From positions 4,537,036 to 4,601,035 of the forward strand of contig JAKJHU010000036.1 in NCBI GenBank assembly GCA_022316685.1: a stretch of 64,000 nucleotides of DNA, in the 5' to 3' direction. Source of the DNA: Progne subis subis. Taxonomy: Eukaryota > Chordata > Aves > Passeriformes > Hirundinidae. A program made the translations under genes and the position numbers. The notes beneath the pieces are model-generated. The model worked only from the letters and a program-made list of their open reading frames with translations. It was not told where the DNA came from and searched no databases. Shown here one piece after another: positions 21,536 through 29,300 of the stretch (positions are counted from its first letter, which is position 1; every line of letters starts with the position of its first letter).

Positions 21536-24144
21536 GGGAGGAGCGCAGGTCCGCCCGGCGCGTTGACAAAAATAGGGCGGACCAGGCAGTGGGAGAGGGG
21601 AATGTAACAACGAGCGCCAATGATACGCTGCTTTCAACCGAAAAGGACGAAAATTATCCCGGACATGACCTATCAGATCAAAAGACAATTACTGACCATG
21701 ACCTTTCTAAGCCCATCTTAGTTACATCTTCAAGGGGCGAACCATACAGACTACAGCTCACCGAAGCCATCTACATGACCAACGCGGATTGGACCTTCCT
21801 GTCAGTAAACATCAAAGAGCAAGGTACCTGGCCAGTCAGAGGGAAGGAGCTTGTCGTCATCGGGGATTGTAAGTACACCCCGCAAGAGATCGAGATTCTC
21901 CCAGGGATTTTAACCAACGACCCTGAGAGTCTCGTTCTCTGGCTGCGTTGCACCCACCCGCCAACCTTTCTTCCGAAGGGACAAATAATCGCGCAAGTCA
22001 TTGCTACCCGTGGGCCGAATGATACAGCTACAGTTTCGGTGGCTTGCCCAGTGCAAGCCATCACAGAAGAGAGGCCCCGGGTAGCTTGCGAGTTCACGGT
22101 GGGTGGGGAGACACTCAACATCACCGGTCTTTTGGACACGGGGGCAGATGTGACGGTCGTGCCAGCTGAAGATTGGCCGTCACATTGGGCTTTGCAGGAC
22201 GTGGCTGGACACGTCCAGGGTGTCAGAGGGCTTCAATTGGCTCGACAGTCAAAGAGCGTGGTACAAATTAAGGGGCCAAAAGGGCAATTGGCCAATATTC
22301 GCCCTTTTGTTTTAAACTACAAGGAACCTTTGCTTGGCAGGGATCTCATGGCTCAATGGGGGGTCAAAATTGACATACCCAACCCCTCAGTGGACATTTC
22401 CACGGCGACCATTGAAGAGCGTCCCACCAAAAAACTTAATTGGCTAACTAACGATCCAGTTTGGGTGGAGCAATGGCCACTTTCGAAACAAAAATTAAAA
22501 GCGCTCGAGGAGCTCGTGGAGGAGCAATTAAAAAAGGGTCACATTGTAGAGACTGACAGCCCTTGGAATTCCCCAGTTTTTGTAATCCAAAAGCCGGGGA
22601 AAGACAAGTGGCGCCTCCTCCAGGACCTCCGCCAAATCAATAATGTTATTGAGGACATGGGATCCCTACAACCGGGTATGCCTTCCCCAACCATGCTCCC
22701 ACGAAATTGGCAATTGGCGATTATTGATATTAAAGATTGTTTTTTCCAAATTCCTCTCCACCTGGACGATGCCCCACGTTTTGCTTTCTCGGTTCCCACC
22801 ATCAACCGGGAAGCCCCAAGGAAGCGCTATCACTGGCGGGTACTCCCTCAGGGGATGAAGAACAGCCCTGTTATCTGCCAGTGGTACGTGGCCTCCTTGC
22901 TGTCCCCTGTCCACGCAGCCGTGGGACAGGCCATCATCCATCATTATATGGATGATGTCCTAGTGTGCGCCCCGAGTGACGACATGCTCTCACATGCGCT
23001 TGACCTGACAATCAATGCATTGGTTGCTGCAGGTTTCGAGCTGCAAGAGGAGAAAGTTCAGAGGATGCCACCCTGGAAGTACCTCGGGCTGGAGATCGGG
23101 AGGCGGTCCATTGTACCGCAAAAATTGGCCATTAAAACAAAGGTAAGTTCCCTCGCGGATGTTCATCAACTGTGTGGGGCTTTAAATTGGGTAAGGCCCT
23201 GGCTAGGCCTGACCACCGAAGACCTAGCCCCCCTTTTCAATTTATTGAAAGGGGGAGAGGAGCTCAGTTCTCCTAGGGCACTTACCCCAGAAGCTGAAAG
23301 AGCTCTGGAAAAAATTCAGGACTCCATGTCCTCAAGGCAGGCTCACCGATTCGACCCCGAGCTGCCTTTCAAATTTATTGTAATGGGAAAACTGCCACAC
23401 CTCCACGGGATGATCTTTCAGTGGAAAGACATCCCGAAGAAGGACCGAGAAGGGAATGATCCACTCTCTATCATAGAGTGGGTCTTCCTGAGTCATCAAA
23501 GGTCCAAGAGGATGACCCGGCCACAGGAACTGGTGGCTGAGCTGATTCGGAAGGCAAGGCTCCGAATCAGAGAATTGGCCGGTTGTGACTTCGATTGCAT
23601 TCACATCCCAATTGGTTTAAGATCGGGCCAAATTTCAAAAGCTATGTTAGAACACTTGCTTCAAGAGAACGAAGCACTGCAGTTCGCTTTGGACTCCTTT
23701 GCTGGGCAAATTTCAATTCATCGGCCTGCCCACAAAATTTTTAATCAGGAGGTCCAATTTGTCTTGTCATTGAAAGAGGTTCGAAGCAGGAGGCCACTCA
23801 AAGCCTTAACCGTTTTCACAGACGCGTCCGGAAGGTCCCACAAGTCAGTTATGACTTGGAAAGACCCTCAGACTCAGCAGTGGGAGTCAGATATCGCTGA
23901 GGTGGAAGGATCACCTCAAGTTGCTGAGTTGGCCGCAGTCGTTAGGGCTTTTGAGAGGTTTCCCGAACCTTTCAATTTGGTAACAGACTCCGCTTATGTA
24001 GCGGGGGTGGTGTCCAGAGCGGACCAAGCCATTCTGCAGGAAGTGTCTAACATAGCACTGTATGAATTGCTCTCGAAATTAGTTAAGCTGGTCTCCCACC
24101 GAGAGCAACCGTTTTTTTGTGATGCACACGAGGTCACACACTGA
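21514..24144 (+). CDS. pol: Pro-Pol, first part: dUTPase-like segment, protease, reverse transcriptase, RNase H (frame broken at end)
   Basis: The frame opens at 21514 after a stop and would be translated by frameshifting from gag; no start codon is needed. In order: a linker; a segment at about 21690-22050 resembling a dUTPase whose catalytic motif has decayed; an aspartic protease with D-T-G-A (Asp codon at 22135) and a later G-R-D motif; reverse transcriptase with the YMDD active site at 22945-22956; and RNase H with its first Asp at 23821, followed by the expected Glu and a T-D-S motif. Protease and polymerase are fused in one frame, whereas classical betaretroviruses place them in two. 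The frame runs into a stop at 24142 because of an extra base in the T7 run at 24112-24118. The last RNase H Asp and all of integrase lie in the next frame. The break may be a real mutation or a homopolymer error in the assembly. Confidence 0.93.
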   Translation, partial: HLPPVKLREERRSARRVDKNRADQAVGEGNVTTSANDTLLSTEKDENYPGHDLSDQKTITDHDLSKPILVTSSRGEPYRLQLTEAIYMTNADWTFLSVNIKEQGTWPVRGKELVVIGDCKYTPQEIEILPGILTNDPESLVLWLRCTHPPTFLPKGQIIAQVIATRGPNDTATVSVACPVQAITEERPRVACEFTVGGETLNITGLLDTGADVTVVPAEDWPSHWALQDVAGHVQGVRGLQLARQSKSVVQIKGPKGQLANIRPFVLNYKEPLLGRDLMAQWGVKIDIPNPSVDISTATIEERPTKKLNWLTNDPVWVEQWPLSKQKLKALEELVEEQLKKGHIVETDSPWNSPVFVIQKPGKDKWRLLQDLRQINNVIEDMGSLQPGMPSPTMLPRNWQLAIIDIKDCFFQIPLHLDDAPRFAFSVPTINREAPRKRYHWRVLPQGMKNSPVICQWYVASLLSPVHAAVGQAIIHHYMDDVLVCAPSDDMLSHALDLTINALVAAGFELQEEKVQRMPPWKYLGLEIGRRSIVPQKLAIKTKVSSLADVHQLCGALNWVRPWLGLTTEDLAPLFNLLKGGEELSSPRALTPEAERALEKIQDSMSSRQAHRFDPELPFKFIVMGKLPHLHGMIFQWKDIPKKDREGNDPLSIIEWVFLSHQRSKRMTRPQELVAELIRKARLRIRELAGCDFDCIHIPIGLRSGQISKAMLEHLLQENEALQFALDSFAGQISIHRPAHKIFNQEVQFVLSLKEVRSRRPLKALTVFTDASGRSHKSVMTWKDPQTQQWESDIAEVEGSPQVAELAAVVRAFERFPEPFNLVTDSAYVAGVVSRADQAILQEVSNIALYELLSKLVKLVSHREQPFFCDAHEVTH
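21526..21583 (+). promoter_or_regulatory. Predicted -1 ribosomal frameshift signal, gag to pro-pol
   Basis: GTTAAAC (21526-21532) is in the frame G TTA AAC and is followed at once by the gag stop TAA. The pro-pol frame is -1 relative to gag and opens at 21514, so the overlap is only 22 nt and this is the only candidate slip site. GUUAAAC is the slip site of equine arteritis virus. Downstream, GGTCCGCCC (21548-21556) pairs perfectly with GGGCGGACC (21575-21583) around an 18-nt loop. The 15-nt spacer is longer than the usual 5-9. Loop bases GGCGC (21557-21561) could also pair with GCGCC at 21614-21618 to form a pseudoknot. Confidence 0.75.
24112..24118 (+). other. Frame break in pol (T7 run)
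   Basis: Upstream pol is in one frame to this run, and downstream pol homology resumes one base later in the next frame. The net change is one extra base relative to continuous pol. It separates the final catalytic residues of RNase H from the rest of the domain. Confidence 0.85.
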
Positions 24145-25105
24145 TTTGCCAGGGTTCATCGCGGAGGGGAACAGGAAGGCAGACGCCCTCGCTGCCCCCG
24201 CCGAGATGGCCCCCCTGCCGAACATCTTTGAGCAGGCAAAACTCAGCCATCAGCTCTTTCATCAGAATGCGCCTGGCCTCGTTCGCCGTTTCCACCTAAC
24301 GCGGGAACAGGCCAAGGCGATTGTGGCCGCTTGTCCATCTTGCTCCCAGCACGCTGTACCCACCTTACACGCGGGGGTAAATCCCCGAGGGCTGAGGAGC
24401 TGCGAGGTGTGGCAGACAGATGTCACTCACTTCCCACAATTCGGCCGCCAAAAGTATATCCATGTGTCAGTTGACACATTTTCCGGAGCTGTATTCGCTT
24501 CTGCCCACACAGGGGAGAAGGCAGGGGATGTTATTAAACACCTCATCCATGTCTTCTCTTTCATGGGCATCCCGAAGGAGCTGAAGACCGATAACGGCCC
24601 GGCGTACAAGTCCAGGGAGCTCTGCAGCTTCCTGCAGCAATGGGGGGTGGAGCACAAGACCGGCATCCCCCACTCCCCCACAGGTCAAGCCATGGTGGAA
24701 AGGACCCATGGTACCATCAAGAGAGTTCTCCATCAACAGCAGAGGGTCCTCAAGACCGAAACACCAGCGGTCAGACTGGCCAGGGCATTGTTTACGATTA
24801 ACTTTTTAAACTGCTCTTTCGAAGGTCTCAATCCGCCTATCATCAGGCACTTCGGGGCGAGCTCTCTATATACCATCAAGGAGAAACCACCAGTCATGGT
24901 CAGGGATCCTGAGTCCGGAAGGACGGAAGGGCCACACGACTTGGTCACGTGGGGACGTGGGTACGCTTGTGTGTCCACCCCCACGGGGCCGAAATGGATT
25001 CCGTCTAAGTGGGTAAGGCCCTACGTCCCTAAGGGCTCAGGGTCCAACAAGGTCCAAAGTCCGCAGGTAACAACAGCAGCGTGGAGGCGGAAAAGAAAAG
25101 AATAA
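24119..25105 (+). CDS. pol: Pol, second part: end of RNase H and integrase
   Basis: This frame continues pol in +1 phase after the T7 break, so the GTG and ATG at its head are not real starts. It opens with the last RNase H motif (S-H-T and the A-D-A Asp). Integrase follows: an H-x3-H and C-x2-C zinc-binding domain around 24247-24345, then the catalytic core with Asp codons at 24419 and 24590 and Glu at 24698, giving D-x56-D-x35-E. The C-terminal domain has the tryptophan and G-R-G-Y motifs typical of avian and beta-like integrases and ends in a basic tail (R-R-K-R-K-E). Integrase inserts viral DNA; the 6-bp duplication around this provirus is its footprint. All catalytic residues are present, so this part looks undamaged apart from its lost connection to the upstream frame. 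Confidence 0.93.
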   Translation: MMHTRSHTDLPGFIAEGNRKADALAAPAEMAPLPNIFEQAKLSHQLFHQNAPGLVRRFHLTREQAKAIVAACPSCSQHAVPTLHAGVNPRGLRSCEVWQTDVTHFPQFGRQKYIHVSVDTFSGAVFASAHTGEKAGDVIKHLIHVFSFMGIPKELKTDNGPAYKSRELCSFLQQWGVEHKTGIPHSPTGQAMVERTHGTIKRVLHQQQRVLKTETPAVRLARALFTINFLNCSFEGLNPPIIRHFGASSLYTIKEKPPVMVRDPESGRTEGPHDLVTWGRGYACVSTPTGPKWIPSKWVRPYVPKGSGSNKVQSPQVTTAAWRRKRKE

Positions 25106-25187
25106 CACCACCATTGGGCGGAGTCACCCCTCACCCTACTGTTCCCCACCTTTTTGTAACCTTTATGTTTAGTATTTTTCAGTTCGG
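25106..25187 (+). other. pol-env spacer with predicted splice acceptor
   Basis: Pyrimidine-rich sequence leads to TTTTTCAG ending at 25182, six bases before the env ATG at 25188. Paired with the donor at 19250, this would give the usual single-spliced env message. Confidence 0.55.
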
Positions 25188-25313
25188 ATGGCGATCTCCC
25201 AGACCGGATCCCCGGCTCCGAGGAACTTCCACCTCCTCCTCGGAGTCATGATGACGCTCAGCCTCAGTCTTCGCGTGGACGGAGAACGTCCACGCTGCCA
25301 TCAAGGAGACTGA
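25188..25313 (+). pseudogene. env: env remnant: start codon and signal peptide-like leader
   Basis: A 41-codon frame starts at ATG 25188, just after the predicted splice acceptor. Its middle is strongly hydrophobic (leucine-rich, residues 15-28), as in a secretion signal, followed by a short polar stretch and a stop at 25311. The first ATG after the acceptor is the natural env start. No surface-subunit homology follows. I infer that this is the N-terminus of env left after a large internal deletion; translation in this frame ends before the membrane-anchor portion. Confidence 0.6.
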
Positions 25314-25689
25314 GGACTGGCTGAGCAGACTGTTTTCAAACTGGGGAATTTCCGGCTGGGTTGCGTCAATTGTCAAAACTGTGTTGCTATGTTTGTTTAT
25401 TCTTTTGTTAATTATGCTTGCGTTCAGTGTTTTGAAAAAGATGTTGTTTAATTTAGTTGCCACCACACACTCCCCCACCATCAATCACCTCGCCGTCGCC
25501 TTAGAAGATCAAGAGGCAGAGGAGCTGGAATTGGAGGAGATGTTGGAAGGGGCCCCAGAAGAAGAAGAAGGAAGGAACCCTGATGAGGAAGACCATGGAC
25601 TGGGGTACCCTACCCAACATGAGTGGTTTGCAGAAACATATCCAGAGTCGGAATATCTCACTCCTCCGTTCCAGTTCCGTTCATCTTAA
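25255..25689 (+). pseudogene. env: env remnant: transmembrane anchor and acidic cytoplasmic tail
   Basis: This frame opens after two stops at 25249-25254. It shows a tryptophan-containing membrane-proximal stretch at 25318-25360, a hydrophobic anchor of about 22 residues (25375-25430), two lysines and a long tail that is strikingly acidic (runs of Glu and Asp at 25505-25600) and ends at 25689 just before the polypurine tract. Position and layout match the C-terminal end of a retroviral TM subunit. The surface subunit, fusion peptide and most of the ectodomain are absent, so the element cannot make a working envelope. The frame is different from that of the signal-peptide piece, and there is no start codon of its own near the 5' end. 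Confidence 0.65.
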
Positions 25690-25694
25690 AAAAC

Positions 25695-25708
25695 AAAAAA
25701 GGGGGAGA
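25695..25708 (+). other. Polypurine tract
   Basis: Six A, five G, then AGA directly abut the TG of the 3' LTR. This is the expected plus-strand primer site for reverse transcription. A near copy lies inside gag at 21458-21479. Confidence 0.9.
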
Positions 25709-26392
25709 TGTGGTGGTGTGTTGTTTATTTATTCGTTTTATATGAATTTGTACCCCTTTTTATGTAATGATCTGTTCTCTGTAACCCCCTATTTCAGACC
25801 TGTTTACTCCAAAGTACCCTAAGTTCGTTATATGTCAATCATCCCTTCCCCCTTGTACCAGACATGTCAATCCCTTCTCCCTCCCCTTGGGCGCCCTGTC
25901 TATCACTCCCAGACCCTTCCCTGGCTTCTGGAAAGATCCAGGGAGGGCGTCGAGTGATAGGCCGGGGCCCTGGAAATCCCCTCCTGTCATTTTGTGATTG
26001 GTCCCCTGTTTCGTGGTTCACGCCCCTGGTTACACCCCCCTGTTCCATGATTCGTCGCCAAGTTGTAACCACCCCTGTTTCCACCCCCGGTTATAAGCTC
26101 CTGCACGCCTGCTCTCGGGGCTCCTCTGAGCAGCAGGTCAGAGAGTGCAGAGCCCCGTGCTCCCTCTCCCTAAATAAAACCAAGTTGTACCCTGCTCTTT
26201 GGAGTCCTCTTTCTTCAGCTGCCGTAGTCGTGTACCACACCTGCTGCCTGTCGCCGTCGTGGTGGAAACAAGGCCCCACAGGGAGGAGGTGGCTTGCGTG
26301 GCTAGCCACCCCGACCTCTCTACGCTGAAGCGGTGCGCACCCTGAGCTAGCCTGCGGCCGCTCATATCCGAGCGAAGGACAGCACCGCGACA
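25709..26392 (+). repeat. 3' long terminal repeat (684 bp)
   Basis: Direct repeat of 18337-19020 with two substitutions and no indels. It follows the polypurine tract immediately and is followed by the CTTTAC duplication. It carries the same TATA-like box (26092-26097) and AATAAA (26173-26178). It would supply the 3' end of the viral transcript and could also act as an outward promoter on the downstream flank. Confidence 0.96.
26173..26178 (+). terminator. Polyadenylation signal of the provirus (3' LTR)
   Basis: AATAAA followed by T/G-rich sequence within 30-40 bp. The same hexamer in the 5' LTR is at 18801-18806. Lying downstream of the TATA-like box, it would be within R and be present at both ends of the RNA. 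Confidence 0.7.
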
Positions 26393-26398
26393 CTTTAC
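26393..26398. repeat. Target-site duplication, 3' copy (CTTTAC)
   Basis: Exact match to 18331-18336. It shows that both ends of the provirus come from a single integration and have not recombined with another element. Confidence 0.95.
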
Positions 26399-29300
26399 TG
26401 ATCTGAGGTGCTTGCACTCTGTGGCATTTAAAAAAATTTGCATGCCCTGTAAATTCTCATACGTGTGGAGTATGGGTAGGTGGTGCGTAGGTAAGGTGAG
26501 CAGCTCATTGTGCACTTCTGCCAATCAAACCCATCTCCAACTTTTTTTCTCAGTGCAAAACACTGGGTGCAATTTTGATCCTCTCTAAAAATATTTGGGG
26601 AATTATTTTCAATAGTACGGGTAGTTAGCCTTTAGACATTACACTCTTCTTTGAAAGCAAAGTAATCATTAACTTCACATGTTTTCTTCTTTGCCAATAG
26701 CCTCTAAAAGCTTTAAAAAAAAGGTAATTATCTGACAATGTTTGATGATATTATATAAGCATGTCTGAAACTATGTCTTTTTATGACCTTTTTAGCATTC
26801 TGTATTCAGGTAATTATTATTTATTGAAAATAATTTATTTGCTGTTTTCTTAATCTCTGATTAAGTGATATAGAGACAATGATCCATTCTGTCCTCCCAG
26901 TAAAATTTGGTTACAAAATTAGCTTGTGCTTAGTTACCATGGTGATAAGATTTTTTTTAATATAGCTTTGTTCTTTTCCCCTTTTATTCTTTTAATGAGC
27001 AAATGTAAGCTTTGAGACTTTTCTTAAGCCCTCACATGAACAAAAATTTGATGTATAAATTGTTCATAAATTCCAAATTAAACACTGTATCATTGAGGTC
27101 AAGAAGAAATATTTGCGGATGTATCTTTTTTTCATATTTGTAAGTAGCCTCTTTTAAAACTATTGATCTAGGCAATATATCCCTAGAAAAAGTGCCAAAA
27201 CAGGCAATTCAATAAAATATGGTGATTTTGGCTTCCTCTTTTAAATACCTTCAAAAGAACAAACGAAATTCTGACCTATCCCTCTCCAGCTGCTAAGGGA
27301 TTATTGGATTGTAGAATCATAATTTACTAATAATTAAACTTCCCATGGACATATATTGGTAAAATCACAATAATGGCAATTTTTCCAGAACTGAGTATTC
27401 TGAAATGACCATAGAATGTGTGCTGGAAGAAAACTTGAGGGGTCATCTTCTCTATCTTCTGCTTCAAGCATCAGTTAGATTATTTCCTAGAGATGTTTCC
27501 TTTTTTCATTCTTGATGGCCTGCAGCCAAACCTCCACAGTTTCTTATGGATGTAGTATATGAAAATGCTTGAAACGCAGATGTGGTAACCTCAGACTTAT
27601 ATTCTTTATTTTTGGGGCCATGTCAGGGAAGCCAAACAGATTGTAAATTTTTACAACAAATTCTGTGCTATATAACCCAATCTCTGTAGCAACTGTCCAT
27701 GAAAAGAGGTTTTCAGAGATGCTATCACTTTTGTGACAGTATTAGGGAGAAGAGAAAGGAAGAAGGAGCATTCCTGATGGACGCAAGTGTAGGAGTCTTC
27801 TCTCAGAGAGAAGTAGTATTCTCTGTAAGACAACACTCCTACAGTCAAGACTACCTCTCTAGTGAAGCTAGAGAAAATCTGGTTATATCTTTACTCTGTA
27901 GCTTGATTATAAGATCCAAAGCTGACAAGATTAAGGCAAATTCAAATTAATTTTTAAGTCTTCATGCATTTTAAACCCAAAGATATATACAGTACTACCA
28001 ATGATGAATTAATTAATTGGAGCTTTTCAGAAGTATTCAAAAGCAAGATGCACAGCATGTAGGAGGCAAGTGGTGTGGATAGAAATAGGAGATGACAAGC
28101 AATGTAAAATTACAGAAGTAAAAATATTTAATTGAATTTTTTGAAATTTAAATAACCTCTCACTGAATGCTGAGTCCTGGACTTTGGTGCAGAAAAAATA
28201 TATTTCAGGTAGAAATGAAAGCTGATCTGGTTTTTAGGGCAAGGACCAACACTTTGGTCCAATAAAAGATACCTTATGCTTAAATCCCTGTGTGTGGGCA
28301 GCCTTTTTTGTTTTGTTTTGATTTTTATTTTCCTATTATCTTAGAAATGAAAAAAAAGGGGCAACTAGAAAGTTCTTCTTAAGGTAGTATTTAAAAATAC
28401 CTACTATCCTTTTTTTTCAGAACAGACATAGAAACACTACTTTTTTTTCCAACTTTGGAACTTTTCTCTTAATTTCGAAAATGTTTTCTTTGTCTTCATG
28501 TTTTCTTATATTTAAGAAAATACTGAAATTGTGTTTACAGTCTAATTGTTTCTTTAAACTTTGCAATGACTAACTTCTCAGCTATATTTGCTTCACAACT
28601 TGTACTTCTCCCAAAGTAATATAAATGTGAGACATTTAAATAGTCAATGTATTTATTTTCTCTCTAAAGTCACAGCCTAGATTTCCAGAACCCTGGAGAA
28701 ATCTATATTTTTACACCTGTCCATTGCAATCCTGTAGCTCTTGCTGTATTCGCTGTTGCAGGAGCAAAATGTGTTGCACAGATGCAGAAACCCACCTCTA
28801 ATCTTTGCAAACATGATTTTTTAATAACCCTTAATCCCACCATGGTAGGAGGACTTTGGCTATGCCATGGAGATGGCAAAGAAATTCCTGTGCATGCCAG
28901 AACCTCTTAGTTGAGAGACTCAAAGGCAACAACTATATTAATGCTTGAGTTCAAACAAGGAGCAGACTTTGGATGTGTCAAGTTCCTGCTTATCAGGCTT
29001 GGAGTTGCACTGTGGAGATGTTTTGGCCTGTGTTAACTGAAATGAAATCTAAGGTGTGCTCCAGCCATGAGAAAATATTCACTCTGTTGATCACATCAGA
29101 AGCAGACTGAATCAAAACCTTCAAAATTCCAGTACTGGGGACACATATGTTCTCATCACCAAGTAATTAAAATTCTACAAATCTGAATTGTAGGTATTCT
29201 ACAAATCCATCCTGTTGCACAGAGCTACTTTTCAACGTAGATATATCCTGCCAAATCTCTCTTTCTGTCTGTTCTGTTTACTTACTGTTAAAGGGGGAAT

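Larger units (their letters stand above)
18337..26392 (+). mobile_element. Near-complete endogenous retrovirus, class II (beta-like), env-defective
   Basis: The provirus is 8056 bp: LTR, primer site, leader, gag, pro-pol, env remnant, polypurine tract, LTR. Both LTRs begin TGTGGT and end GCGACA, and CTTTAC flanks the unit on both sides, which marks a real integration. A 6-bp duplication, a Lys-tRNA-like primer site, a dUTPase-like segment before protease and a one-zinc-knuckle Gag with an MHR point to avian class II (ERVK/beta-like) elements. The two LTRs differ at 2 of 684 sites (18883 T versus 26255 C, 19011 T versus 26383 C), so the insertion is young. Gag is open throughout, pol has a one-base frame break at 24112-24118 and env is mostly deleted. 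The element is GC-rich compared with its AT-rich flanks. The subgroup is inferred; a phylogeny of the RT region would settle it. Confidence 0.96.

Noticed and set aside
21690..22050. Functional viral dUTPase
   Set aside because: Only the fold-like end motif remains; the catalytic Asp and Tyr of motif 3 are missing.
24112..24144. Second programmed -1 frameshift at the T7 run
   Set aside because: The downstream frame is +1, not -1, and there is no convincing downstream structure; a one-base insertion explains it better.
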